Under the pieces are notes generated by a model. It saw only the letters and a list, made by a program, of their open reading frames with translations, had not been told where the DNA came from and searched no databases. The position numbers and the translations under genes are program-made. This document shows, piece after piece, positions 38,428 to 47,164 of a DNA stretch of 64,000 bases. The DNA lies in NCBI RefSeq assembly GCF_016526145.1, contig NZ_JADDUE010000001.1, positions 558,001-622,000 on the forward strand. Reading direction: 5' to 3'. This DNA is from Saccharopolyspora galaxeae (GTDB taxonomy: Bacteria; Actinomycetota; Actinomycetes; Mycobacteriales; Pseudonocardiaceae). Position 1 is the stretch's first letter. Each line of letters starts with the position of its first letter.

Positions 38428-39414
38428 TCAAGCTGGCAGCAGCTGGTGGACGCGGGTGAGGCGGTCGAGCCAGCGGCGCTGGTCCTCGGCGGACGGGGTG
38501 GCGGCCGCGACGCGGGCCGGGTCCGGCAGCGGAGCGCTCCGCGGCACCGGGAGATGACCGCCGCGCGGCACGAACGACTCGGCCACCAGGTCGCCGTCCA
38601 GCAGCGACGTCGTGCCCAGCCCGCAGGCGAACGGCAGCTCCGGCAGCGCCCCGGCGAGCGCGAGCTGCGCGGCCAGGCCGACGCTGCTCTCCACCGCCGA
38701 GGACACCACGCACGGCAGCCCGCACGCTTCGGCGACCTGCAACGCCCGGCGCACCCCGCCCAGCGGCGCGGCCTTGAGCACCGCCACGTCCGCCGCTTCG
38801 GCGACCGCGACCCGCAGCGGGTCCTCGGCGCGGCGGATCGATTCGTCCGCCGCGATCCGGACCGCCACCTTGCGCCGCACGGCGGCGAGCTCCTCGACGC
38901 TCGGGCAGGGCTGCTCGACGTACTCCAGACCACCCGCGGCGCGGTCCAGCTCCGCGATCCGGGCGACCGCGGTGTCCACGTCCCAGGCCGCGTTCGCGTC
39001 CACCCGGATCGCGCCCGCCGGGCCGAGGGCGTCGCGCACCGCGGCCACCCGCTCGACGTCGTCGGCGGCGAACTGCGACGACTCGGCCACCTTCACCTTC
39101 GCCGTGCTGCAGCCCGAGGCGGACACGATCTCGTGCGCCTGCTCGCCGTCCACCGCCGGAACCGTGCAGTTCACCGGCACGGTGTCGCGCACCGCCGCAG
39201 GCCAATCCCCGGCGCACGCCTCCAAGGCCGCCAGCAGCCACGGCACGGACTGCGCGTCGTCGTAGTCCTCGAACGGGCAGAACTCGCCCCAGCCGCCGGG
39301 ACCGCCGAGCAGCACCCCCTGCCTGCGGGTGATCCCGCGGAACCGGGTGCGCATCGGCAGGCCGTACACCCGCACGGAATCCAACTCGGCCAAGCTGATC
39401 GTCGCCCCGCTCAT
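38428..39414 (-). CDS. menC: o-Succinylbenzoate synthase MenC
   Basis: Enolase-superfamily enzyme of menaquinone synthesis; dehydrates SHCHC to o-succinylbenzoate. 328 aa, of the actinobacterial type. Catalytic elements: KVKVAE (KxK, about residue 104), VDANAAW (Asp), EYVEQP (Glu), AADESI (Asp-Glu) and VLKAAPLGG (Lys). The start at 39414 (MSGATISLAELDSVRVYG) has GGAAGGGACGG upstream. It stands alone on the minus strand between the vapBC pair and the second SUFU gene; other men genes are outside the window. The enzyme could act also as N-acylamino-acid racemase, as in Amycolatopsis relatives. Confidence 0.9.
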   Translation of the reverse strand: MSGATISLAELDSVRVYGLPMRTRFRGITRRQGVLLGGPGGWGEFCPFEDYDDAQSVPWLLAALEACAGDWPAAVRDTVPVNCTVPAVDGEQAHEIVSASGCSTAKVKVAESSQFAADDVERVAAVRDALGPAGAIRVDANAAWDVDTAVARIAELDRAAGGLEYVEQPCPSVEELAAVRRKVAVRIAADESIRRAEDPLRVAVAEAADVAVLKAAPLGGVRRALQVAEACGLPCVVSSAVESSVGLAAQLALAGALPELPFACGLGTTSLLDGDLVAESFVPRGGHLPVPRSAPLPDPARVAAATPSAEDQRRWLDRLTRVHQLLPA

Positions 39415-39677
39415 GATCCGTCCCTTCCAGCTCGCCCGGTCCGGCACCTGTCCCCGCGTCCGGAGGCACCATCCTCGCCCGAGCATCGGGCGCGCGTCAG
39501 CACGGCAGTTCGCGGAGAAACGTGCGTCGGCGCCCGGTGAACGGCGACGGGGCACACACCGGTGCCCTAGTGCGCCCCAAGGTCGATACGCGGGCGAGGC
39601 CCGTTCTGTTCCCGGGTGCGGAAGTGATCAGCCCGACGATCGGCCGCACCGCCGCGAGCGGTCAGGGCCGCGGAAGG

Positions 39678-40271
39678 TCAGGCCACGCTGGGGCGGCCCA
39701 GGTCGAACACGTCCACCTCGAACCGCGCCCACTGCTGGCGCAGCGCGGTTACCCCGCTGTCCAGGATGTAGTTCAGCTCCCCGAGGGTGACCGGCAGCAG
39801 CGTGAACACCTGCAGCTGCTCGGTGCCCTCCTGGTCGGTGAACCTGGTGAACTCGGGCGGGAACAGCGGATGCCCGCTGGCCAGCACGCCGAAGAACTCG
39901 GTGCCGGGCAGCAGCGGGCTCTCGTTCGGCACGATCTGGTCCGGCACCAGGTGCGTGCCGCTCTCCACCAGCAGCTCGCTGGTCACGTCCACCAGGTGCC
40001 GGGCCGCTTCGGCCTGCTCCTTGTACACCGTGCACGCGAGCTCCTGCGCCGGGTCGGCACCGAGCGGCTGGAACCGCAGGCCCGAGCTGATCACCGTGCT
40101 CAGGTGGTACTGGTCCAGGTGGAAGAACACCAGCCCGTACCCGCGGTTGTCGCCGCGGACGTTGGGCGGCTCGGCGGCAGTCGGCGTACCCGCGTGCCGT
40201 TCGAGGTTCTCCGCGAGCCCGATGAACCGGTGCGCACCACCCACCGCGGTGTTGTGCTTCTCGGTGTTCAT
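39678..40271 (-). CDS. Suppressor-of-fused (SUFU) domain protein, copy 2
   Basis: 197 aa, paralogous to the protein at 28427-28984: the same order FIGLAENLERHAG, RGYGLVFFHLDQYHLSTVISSGLRF, ELACTVYKEQAE, TSELLVESGTHL, SPLLPGTEFFG and LQVFTLLPVTLGELNYIL. The start at 40271 (MNTEKHNT) follows GGAGATC. It is downstream of, and on the same strand as, the XPB helicase, with 127 bp between. The biochemical role is unknown; immunity to polymorphic toxins has been proposed for the family. The 263-bp gap to menC shows no recognisable element. Confidence 0.75.
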   Translation of the reverse strand: MNTEKHNTAVGGAHRFIGLAENLERHAGTPTAAEPPNVRGDNRGYGLVFFHLDQYHLSTVISSGLRFQPLGADPAQELACTVYKEQAEAARHLVDVTSELLVESGTHLVPDQIVPNESPLLPGTEFFGVLASGHPLFPPEFTRFTDQEGTEQLQVFTLLPVTLGELNYILDSGVTALRQQWARFEVDVFDLGRPSVA

Positions 40272-40398
40272 CCGATCTCCACTGCTGCGTCTGTCTCGCA
40301 AACGGTAACCGGTGCCGTGCGTCGCACGGGCAGTTTCGCCAACGCCACCGAAAATACGACCCCGCCCGCAAGCCGCGGCGGCCGGGCGGCGGAACTGA

Positions 40399-42060
40399 TC
40401 AACCCACGTCCGGCAACGCCGGTCCGAGCAGGTCATCGGCGTCCACGATGCGGTAGGCGTAGCCCTGTTCGGCCAGGAACCGCTGGCGGTGCGCGGCGTA
40501 GTCGGTGTCCAGGGTGTCCCGGGAGACCACCGAGTAGAAGTGCGCCTGCCTGCCCTCGGCCTTCGGGCGCAGCAACCGGCCGAGCCGCTGCGCCTCCTCC
40601 TGGCGGGAACCGAACGTGCCGGAGACCTGCACCGCCACCGAAGCCTCCGGCAAGTCGATGGAGAAGTTCGCCACTTTCGACACCACGAGCCGGTCGATCT
40701 CGCCGCGCCGGAACGCGTCGAAGAGCTTCTCCCGCTCCTTGTTCCGGGTGGAGCCCTCGACGATCGGCGCGTCCAGCGCCTCGCCGAGCTCGTGCAGCTG
40801 CTCCAGGTACGCGCCGATCACCAGCGCCGGCTCGCCCGGGTGCTGATCGAGGATCGCCCGCACGACCGGGGCCTTGGTGCGTGCCGTGGAGCAGACCTTG
40901 TAGCGCTCCTCGGCTTCCGAGGTGGCGTAGCGCAGCCGCTCGTCGTCGGTGAGCGTCACGCGCACTTCGACGCAGTCGGCCGGGGCGATCCAGCCCTGCG
41001 ACTCGATGTCCTTCCACGGCGCGTCGAAGCGCTTCGGCCCGATCAGCGAGAACACGTCGCCTTCCCGGCCGTCCTCGCGCACCAGCGTCGCGGTCAGCCC
41101 GAGGCGCCGCCGCGACTGCAGGTCGGCGGTCATCCGGAAGACCGGGGCGGGCAGCAGGTGCACCTCGTCGTAGACCACCAGGCCCCAGTCGCGGGAGTCG
41201 AACAGCTCCAGGTGCTTGTACTCGCCCTTCGACTTGCGGGTGATCACCTGGTAGGTGGCGATGGTGACCGGGCGGATCTCCTTCTTCTCGCCGGAGTACT
41301 CGCCGATCTCCTCCTCGGTCAGCGAAGTGCGCTCGACCAGCTCCCGCTTCCACTGCCTGCCCGCGACGGTGTTGGTGACCAGGATCAGCGTGGTCGCGCC
41401 CGCCTCGGCCATCGCGGCGGCGCCGACCAGCGTCTTGCCAGCGCCGCACGGCAGCACGACCACGCCGGAACCGCCCGACCAGAACGACTGCACCGCTTGG
41501 CGCTGGTAGTCCCGCAGGCTCCAGCCCTCTTCGCGGAGGCTGATCGGGTGCGCTTCGCCGTCGACGTAGCCCGCCAGGTCCTCGGCGGGCCAGCCGATCT
41601 TGAGCAGCAGCTGCTTGAGCCGCCCGCGCTCGCTGGGATGCACGGCCACGGTGTCGTCGTCGATGCGCTCGCCGAGCATCGGCTTGACCTTCTTGTGCCG
41701 CATCACCTCTTCCAGCACCGCGCGGTCCAGCGAGATCAGCACCAGCCCGTGCGCCGGGTCGTGCGCGAGCTGCAACCGGCCGAACCGGCCCATGGTCTCG
41801 GCGATGTCGACCAGCAGCGGCTGCGGAACGGGGTAGCGGGAGTACCGGACCAGGCCGTCGACCACCTGCTCCGCGTCGTGCCCCGCGGCGCGCGCGTTCC
41901 ACAGCGCCAGCGGTGTGATCCGGTAGGTGTGCACGTGCTCGGGGGCGCGTTCCAGTTCCGCGAACGGGGCGATGGCGGTGCGCGCTTCGTCGGCCTGCTC
42001 GTGGTCGACTTCCAGCAGCAGGGTCTTGTCGGACTGGACGATCAGCGGTCCGTCGGTCAC
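40399..42060 (-). CDS. XPB-family DNA helicase
   Basis: 553-aa SF2 3'-5' helicase like Rv0861c (mycobacterial XPB/ERCC3). The N-terminal XPB-type domain (VHTYRITPLALWNARAAG) is at 43-120. RecA1 has LRDYQRQAV, Walker A LPCGAGKTLVG, VVYDEVHLLPA (DEVH) and LTATLVREDGREGD (the RED motif of XPB). RecA2 has LVVSKVANFSIDLP and QRLGRLLRP (motif VI). GTG start at 42060 with GAGGGAG upstream. In mycobacteria it neighbours the Rv0862c-like helicase-domain gene; here that partner is 15 kb away (57103-59364). Confidence 0.94.
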   Translation of the reverse strand: MTDGPLIVQSDKTLLLEVDHEQADEARTAIAPFAELERAPEHVHTYRITPLALWNARAAGHDAEQVVDGLVRYSRYPVPQPLLVDIAETMGRFGRLQLAHDPAHGLVLISLDRAVLEEVMRHKKVKPMLGERIDDDTVAVHPSERGRLKQLLLKIGWPAEDLAGYVDGEAHPISLREEGWSLRDYQRQAVQSFWSGGSGVVVLPCGAGKTLVGAAAMAEAGATTLILVTNTVAGRQWKRELVERTSLTEEEIGEYSGEKKEIRPVTIATYQVITRKSKGEYKHLELFDSRDWGLVVYDEVHLLPAPVFRMTADLQSRRRLGLTATLVREDGREGDVFSLIGPKRFDAPWKDIESQGWIAPADCVEVRVTLTDDERLRYATSEAEERYKVCSTARTKAPVVRAILDQHPGEPALVIGAYLEQLHELGEALDAPIVEGSTRNKEREKLFDAFRRGEIDRLVVSKVANFSIDLPEASVAVQVSGTFGSRQEEAQRLGRLLRPKAEGRQAHFYSVVSRDTLDTDYAAHRQRFLAEQGYAYRIVDADDLLGPALPDVG

Positions 42061-42281
42061 GGGTGCTGCTCCCTCGGCTGTTCGGGCGCTTTCGTGCGGG
42101 TGGGGGCTTTGCGCAGGTGATCGGCCACGCTGACAACGGCCGGACCGGTCTCCAGTATTCCACCGCCGCGACCGCGGCCGGGGTGCGCGGGGCCGAGGGC
42201 TTCCGCTCGCCGGATGGCGCGGTGTGCACTGAGCGGGTGCCGGTGTGCTGGGCTTGATCGGAGTCGTCGCGGGAGGCGGGC

Positions 42282-43865
42282 ATGGGCGATCGGACGGTTC
42301 GGGACGTCACGCGGGATCTGCTGCGCAGGCTCGGGATGACCACCGTGTTCGGCAATCCGGGCACGACCGAGGTGCCGTTCCTGGCGGACTGGCCGGACGA
42401 CTTCGGCTACGTGCTGGGCCTGCAGGAATCCGCGGTCGTCGCGATGGCCGACGGGTACGCCCAGGCGCGCCGGGCTCCGGCGCTGGTGAACCTGCATTCG
42501 GCGGGCGGCGTCGGGCACGGGCTCGGGTCGCTGTTCACCGCGTACCGCAACGGCACTCCGCTGGTCGTGACGGCCGGGCAGCAGACCCGGACGCTGCTGC
42601 TGGACGAGCCGTTCCTCGGCGCGACCGACGCGCCGCAGTTCCCCAAGCCGTACGTGAAGTTCAGCTGCGAACCGGTCAGTGCGGCCGACGTGCCCGCGGC
42701 GATCGCCCGCGCCCACCAGCTCGCGGTGACTCCGCCGCAGGGGCCGGTGTTCGTGTCGATCCCCGCCGACGACTGGGACCGGCCGGCCACCGAGGTCCCG
42801 GACCGGCCGGTCACGCCCGGCCCGGCCCCTGATCCGGCGGCGCTCGCGGGACTGGCGGAGGCGCTGGGCGGTGCCGAACGTCCCGCGTTCGTGGTCGGCC
42901 CGGCCGTCGATCACGAGGGAGTCGTGCCGGAGATGGTGGCGCTGGCCGAGCGCGCGAAGGCCGCGGTGTGGGCGAGCCCGCTGTCCCCGCGCTGCTCCTT
43001 CCCCGAGGACCACCCGCGGTTCGCGGGTTTCCTGCAGCCCGAGCGGAAGCTGCTGGCCGCCGAACTCGCCGCCTACGACCTGGTCGCGGTCTTCGGCGCT
43101 GCCGCGTTCACCTACCACGTCTACCGAGGTCCGGCGGCTGACGAGCTGCCGGAGCTGTTCCTCCTGCACGACGACCCGGACGTGCTCGCGCGCGCCCGCC
43201 GCGGCACCGGCCTGCTGGGGACGATGGCGCACTCGGTGCGCGGGCTCGGTGAGCTGGTGCGCCCGTCGGAGCGGCCGGAACCGGCGGCGTTGCAACGTCC
43301 GCCGCGTCCGCGCGCCGGGACGCCGATGAGCGCGAGCTACGTGCTCGCCGAGATCAACGCGGTGTTGCCCGCGGCGGCCGTCGTGGTCGAAGAAGCCCCG
43401 AGCCACCGCAACGACCTGCACGAGCACTTTCCGATCCGCTCGCGCGACGGCGGGTTCTTCGCGGCCGCCTCGGGCGCGCTCGGTTACGGCATCGGCGCCG
43501 CGGTGGGCGTGGCGATGGCCGACCCGCAGCGGCCGGTGCTGGCGCTGCTCGGCGACGGTTCCAGCATGTACGGGTTCCAGGCGGTGTGGACGGCGGTGCG
43601 CGAGCAGGCGCCGGTGACGTTCGTGATCCTGGACAACTCCCGGTACGCCGCGGTGGCCGTGCTCAGCGGTGGCGAGCAGAAGCTGCCCGGCGTCGAGCTG
43701 GGTGGCACGGACTTCGCCGGGCTGGCGCGCAGCCTCGGCTGTCCGGCGACGACGGTGCGCGAGCCCGGCGAGCTGGCCGCCGAACTCGCGGCCCTGCCCG
43801 GCCGCCCCTCCGGCCCGCGCCTGCTCCACGTGCACGTCGACCCGGCCCCGACACCCCTCTACTAG
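42282..43865 (+). CDS. ThDP-dependent decarboxylase, benzoylformate-decarboxylase-like, copy 1
   Basis: 527-aa thiamine-diphosphate enzyme. Three domains: the PYR domain with TTVFGNPGTTEVPFLADWP, LGLQESAVVAMADGYA (catalytic Glu activating ThDP) and NLHSAGGVGHGLGSL; a central domain; and the PP domain with the metal/diphosphate motif GDGSSMYGFQAVWTA...ILDNS. NPGTTE, the HSAGG stretch and overall length match benzoylformate decarboxylases; acceptance of other 2-keto acids is possible. It is divergent from the XPB gene across 221 bp. Two palindromic elements follow the stop. About 60% identical by eye to copy 2 at 45391-46983. Confidence 0.88.
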   Translation: MGDRTVRDVTRDLLRRLGMTTVFGNPGTTEVPFLADWPDDFGYVLGLQESAVVAMADGYAQARRAPALVNLHSAGGVGHGLGSLFTAYRNGTPLVVTAGQQTRTLLLDEPFLGATDAPQFPKPYVKFSCEPVSAADVPAAIARAHQLAVTPPQGPVFVSIPADDWDRPATEVPDRPVTPGPAPDPAALAGLAEALGGAERPAFVVGPAVDHEGVVPEMVALAERAKAAVWASPLSPRCSFPEDHPRFAGFLQPERKLLAAELAAYDLVAVFGAAAFTYHVYRGPAADELPELFLLHDDPDVLARARRGTGLLGTMAHSVRGLGELVRPSERPEPAALQRPPRPRAGTPMSASYVLAEINAVLPAAAVVVEEAPSHRNDLHEHFPIRSRDGGFFAAASGALGYGIGAAVGVAMADPQRPVLALLGDGSSMYGFQAVWTAVREQAPVTFVILDNSRYAAVAVLSGGEQKLPGVELGGTDFAGLARSLGCPATTVREPGELAAELAALPGRPSGPRLLHVHVDPAPTPLY

Positions 43866-43883
43866 CCTCCGCGGGATGCACCA

Positions 43884-43932
43884 GTGAACGGACCGTTGGT
43901 CCCACTAGGTTGGTCAAACGGTCCGTTCGCTC
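43884..43932 (+). repeat. Palindromic intergenic element, copy D
   Basis: 49 bp: GTGAACGGACCGTTGGTCC, core CACTAGGTTGGTC, then AAACGGTCCGTTCGCTC. It begins 19 bp after the stop of the first decarboxylase gene and is one of the least degraded copies. First of a pair at the convergent junction with the substrate-binding-protein gene. Confidence 0.85.
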
Positions 43933-43990
43933 ATGATCGTCGGTGGGCCCGAGCCGGGATGCGCCGCGCTGATCGGGCGGACCGAGCCGA

Positions 43991-44039
43991 GTGAACGGAC
44001 TGCTGGTCCCACTAGATTGGTCCAACAGGCCGTTCACTC
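43991..44039 (+). repeat. Palindromic intergenic element, copy E
   Basis: 49 bp: GTGAACGGACTGCTGGTCC, core CACTAGATTGGTCC, then AACAGGCCGTTCACTC. Same orientation as copy D and 58 bp beyond it. Each copy is followed by the same ATGATCGTCGGTGGG-like stretch (43933 and 44040), so a unit of roughly 107 bp seems to have been duplicated in tandem. Confidence 0.85.
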
Positions 44040-44072
44040 GTGATCGTCGGTGGGACTCCGAGAGCGGTCCGG

Positions 44073-45131
44073 TCAGCGGCCTGCGGGCTGGGCTTCCTCC
44101 AGCGGCGGCGGCTGCACCAGCATCTTGGACACGGCGACCTCCTTGCCGATCTGCCCGAAGCGCTTCATCAGCTCCGAGACCCGCTGCAACCGGGCGGCGT
44201 CCATCGAGGTCGGGATCTTGCCCAGCTCGACGATCGGCGCCAGCTCCGGGGTGATCTTGGCGAACTGCGGCAGCAGCGGCGTCACCTCGGCCCGGTTCTG
44301 CCCGGTCAGCTGCGCCCGCTGGACCGCGCGCTGGAACGCCTGCAGCGTCTTCGGGTTCTCCTGCGCGAACTTCGCGGTGGTCGTCGCCCCGGCCACCGGG
44401 AAGTCCGAAGTGCCACCGGAGAAGCAGTCCACCACCGTGGTCGCGCCCGCGTTCTTCGCGGCCTGGGTGATGAACGGCTCGGTCATCACCGCCGCGTCGA
44501 CCTGCCCGTTCTGCAGCGCGGGCAGCATGTCCGGGAAGCCGAACTTGACGAACTCGGCGTTGCGGATGTCCACGCCGCGTTCCTGCAGCGCGGCCTTGGC
44601 GCCGATGTCGGTGATCGCGCCCGGTGCGCTGATGGCGATCTTGGCGTTGGAGAGGTCCTCCGGCTTCTTCACCGAGGAGTTCGGCAACGTCATGATGTTC
44701 ATGTTGTTCGGCACCGAGACCATCATCTCGCTGACGAACTTGAGGTCACCGGCGCCGGTGGCCTGCGCCTTGATCGGCGCGGTGTAGCTGCCCAGGCTGA
44801 TGTCGTTCTGCCCGGACAGCAGCGAGGTCAGCGCGGCCGGTCCGTCGCCGACCGGCTGGACCTTGACGTTGAGGCCCTCGTCCTGGAAGTAGCCCTTCGC
44901 CTGCGCGAGCGCGACCGGGGCCTGGGACAGCGCGGGCAGCGAACCGATCACGATCGTCGGTTTCTCCAGCCCCGCGTCGCCGCCGGTGGCGTTGGAGCCG
45001 TCCGCGCCGCTGAGCAATCCGCACCCGCTCAGCGTGAAAGCGGTAGCGCCGATCGTGGCCACGGAAAGTAGTGCGCGGGTGAGGCGAAGCCGGGATCTGC
45101 GGCGCGCGGTCCCGATCGGTCTGCTCGGCAT
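44073..45131 (-). CDS. ABC-importer substrate-binding lipoprotein (NMT1/SsuA/TauA-like)
   Basis: 352-aa extracytoplasmic binding protein: basic start MPSRPIGTARRRSRLRLT, hydrophobic core and lipobox LSGC (Cys about 35). The NMT1-like fold shows IVIGSLPALSQAPVALAQAKGYFQDEGLNVKVQPVGDG cut as in sulfonate, nitrate and thiamine-precursor binders, and IAISAPGAITDIGAKAALQERGVD. The start at 45131 has AGGAGG upstream. The matching permeases and ATPase are 2-4 kb downstream (47165-49505), with a decarboxylase gene between. The ligand is unknown; the context suggests an aromatic or keto-acid substrate. Confidence 0.88.
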   Translation of the reverse strand: MPSRPIGTARRRSRLRLTRALLSVATIGATAFTLSGCGLLSGADGSNATGGDAGLEKPTIVIGSLPALSQAPVALAQAKGYFQDEGLNVKVQPVGDGPAALTSLLSGQNDISLGSYTAPIKAQATGAGDLKFVSEMMVSVPNNMNIMTLPNSSVKKPEDLSNAKIAISAPGAITDIGAKAALQERGVDIRNAEFVKFGFPDMLPALQNGQVDAAVMTEPFITQAAKNAGATTVVDCFSGGTSDFPVAGATTTAKFAQENPKTLQAFQRAVQRAQLTGQNRAEVTPLLPQFAKITPELAPIVELGKIPTSMDAARLQRVSELMKRFGQIGKEVAVSKMLVQPPPLEEAQPAGR

Positions 45132-45297
45132 GTGGGGGGTGCCTCCTTGGGCGAGCGGTGCGGAAAGCGACACGGAGCTGGCCGTGCGGGGTGGCGCACC
45201 GGAAGCCCACGTCGTACCTGGCGTTACAGGCTGCAATAGGATTTGAATGCTATGTGCCCGAACGTGTCAAGATGATCTTCTTTTTGGTGACGAGGCG

Positions 45298-45313
45298 TGT
45301 CGAGTATTCGACA
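45298..45313. promoter_or_regulatory. 16-bp palindrome in the divergent gap between the binding-protein and decarboxylase genes
   Basis: TGTCGA-GTAT-TCGACA, a perfect 6+6 inverted repeat in a 259-bp divergent intergenic region, 77 bp before the second decarboxylase gene and 166 bp before the binding-protein start. The symmetry suits a dimeric repressor (for example GntR-like) controlling both genes; no regulator gene is visible close by. Confidence 0.45.
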
Positions 45314-45342
45314 TCGCGTAGCGTCGGCGGTTCGGGTGCCGG

Positions 45343-45366
45343 ATTTTTCTCCCGCTGCGGGAAAAA
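45343..45366 (+). other. Leader hairpin of the second decarboxylase gene
   Basis: ATTTTTCTCCCGC and GCGGGAAAAAT pair with one bulged base around a single T, giving a stem of about 11 bp, 24 nt before the ATG at 45391; the RBS GGGAGG follows it. An A/T-rich lower stem is unusual for this genome. It could influence translation or mRNA stability. Confidence 0.45.
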
Positions 45367-45390
45367 TGTGAATGGTTCGGGAGGAAGCTG

Positions 45391-46983
45391 ATGGCCGACG
45401 CCGCCGTGCCGACCGTGCGCGACGTGACCCGCGGGTTGATGCGCGAGCTGGGACTCACCACGGTCTTCGGCAACCCGGGCACGACCGAGGTGCCGTTCCT
45501 GGACCAGTGGCCGGACGACTTCCGCTACGTGCTGGGGCTGCAGGAGTCGGTGGCCGCCGCGATGGCCGACGGCTACGCGCAGCAGACCGGCAACGCGGTG
45601 CTGGTCAACCTGCACTCCGCAGGCGGGGTGGGGCACGCGCTGGGCGCGGTGTTCGGCGCCTACCGCAACCGCACGCCGATGATCGTCCTCGCCGGTCAGC
45701 AGGTTCGGCGGTTGCTGCCGCACGATCCGTTCCTGGGCGCGACCGAGGCACCGGAGTTCCCCAAGCCGTACGTGAAGTGGTCGCTGGAACCCGCCCGCGC
45801 CGCGGACGTTCCGCTGGCGCTGGCCCGCGCCTACCAGCTGGCGATGCAGGCGCCGCGCGGTCCGGTGTTCCTGTCCGTGCCCGCCGACGACTGGGACGAG
45901 CCCGGTGAGCCCGTCGAAGCACCCGCGCCGATCGCCCAGCCCGGCGCGGACCCGGCCGCGATCAGCGAGTTCGCCGACGCGCTGCGCTCGTGCCTGCGGC
46001 CCGCGCTCGTCGTCGGGCCCGCGGTGATCGAGGAGGGCGTGGTGCGCGAGATGGTCGAGCTGGCCGAGCGGACCCGCGCGGCGGTGTGGCTCTCGCCGAT
46101 GGTCTCGCGCTCGTCGTTCCCGGAGACGCACCCGCAGTTCGCCGGATTCCTGCAGCCCTCCGAGGCCGCGGTCGCCGCTGACCTGGCCGAGTACGACCTC
46201 GTCGGAGTCTTCGGGGCGCCCGCGTTCACCTACCACGTGTTCCGCGGCGCGGCCGAGCGCGAATGGCCGTCGAGCTTCTTGATCAGCGACGATCCGCAGA
46301 TCCTCGCGCGTGCCCAGCACACCCGGGGCATCCGCGCGGCGCTGGGACCGGCGCTGCGCCAGCTGCTGCCGGAGCTGCCGCAGTCCGAACGGCCGCTGCC
46401 CACCGGCAGGCAGCTTCCCGAACTGCCGCCGCTGACCAGCCCGCCACCGGCCGAGCGCGTGCTCAGCGTGCTGCGCGAACAGCTGCCCGCGGACGCCGTG
46501 GTGGTCACCGAGGCACCCACGCACAAGCAGACGATCCAGCGCTTCCTGCCGTTCGACTCCCCGGAGCAGGACTTCCACGCCGGTGCCAGCGGTGCGCTGG
46601 GCTACGGCATCTCCGCGGTGGTCGGGTCCGCGCTGGCCACCCGGCGCCCGGTGGTCGGCGTGCTCGGCGATGGCGCGAGCATGTACGGCATCCAGGCGTT
46701 GTGGACCGCGGCCCAGGAGCACGCGTCGCTGACGGTGCTGGTGCTGGACAACGAGGAGTACGCGGCGGTGCGGCTGCTCGGCGAGGTGGGCGAGGACGGC
46801 AAGATGCCCGGTGTGCGCCTCGGTGGCATCGACTTCGTGGCGCTGGCGCAGGGCATGGGCTGCGCGGCGCGGCGGGTGGACGACCTGACCGAATTCGATC
46901 GGGAACTGCGCGCGGCATTGGCCGAATCCGGCCCGACCGTGCTGCACGTTCCGGTCGCCCCGAGCGGGCGCCGGATGTATTGA
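45391..46983 (+). CDS. ThDP-dependent decarboxylase, benzoylformate-decarboxylase-like, copy 2
   Basis: 530-aa paralogue of 42282-43865. LTTVFGNPGTTEVPFLDQWP, LGLQESVAAAMADGYAQ with the ThDP-activating Glu, NLHSAGGVGHALGAVFG and FPKPYVKWSLEPA. In the PP domain GDGASMYGIQALWTAAQEHA and VLDNEEYAAVRLL. It differs from copy 1 mainly in the central domain and around the second half of the active site, so the two may act on different 2-keto acids. RBS GGGAGG at about 45380. It sits between the binding-protein gene (divergent) and the ABC operon (convergent), with a hairpin terminator after it. Confidence 0.88.
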   Translation: MADAAVPTVRDVTRGLMRELGLTTVFGNPGTTEVPFLDQWPDDFRYVLGLQESVAAAMADGYAQQTGNAVLVNLHSAGGVGHALGAVFGAYRNRTPMIVLAGQQVRRLLPHDPFLGATEAPEFPKPYVKWSLEPARAADVPLALARAYQLAMQAPRGPVFLSVPADDWDEPGEPVEAPAPIAQPGADPAAISEFADALRSCLRPALVVGPAVIEEGVVREMVELAERTRAAVWLSPMVSRSSFPETHPQFAGFLQPSEAAVAADLAEYDLVGVFGAPAFTYHVFRGAAEREWPSSFLISDDPQILARAQHTRGIRAALGPALRQLLPELPQSERPLPTGRQLPELPPLTSPPPAERVLSVLREQLPADAVVVTEAPTHKQTIQRFLPFDSPEQDFHAGASGALGYGISAVVGSALATRRPVVGVLGDGASMYGIQALWTAAQEHASLTVLVLDNEEYAAVRLLGEVGEDGKMPGVRLGGIDFVALAQGMGCAARRVDDLTEFDRELRAALAESGPTVLHVPVAPSGRRMY

Positions 46984-47112
46984 TCCGCGGTTCCGGGCGG
47001 CGCCGGGAAATGATCGGCGCGCCGGTCGGCGCATCGGGTCGAATGATTTCCCCAGAATTCGCGATTCGGCGCCCGCGCCGCCGCCCGGGTCATTCGCGGG
47101 CGAATGGCCCGA

Positions 47113-47135
47113 ACTTCCCGGTATTTCCGGGAAGT
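47113..47135. terminator. Bidirectional hairpin between the decarboxylase and ABC ATPase genes
   Basis: ACTTCCCGG-TATTT-CCGGGAAGT, a perfect 9-bp stem, in the 181-bp convergent gap. A further GGGGAATTTCCCGG follows. Suitable to end both transcripts; no U-tract. Confidence 0.7.
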
Positions 47136-47164
47136 GTGGGGAATTTCCCGGTTGCCGGGCTCGA

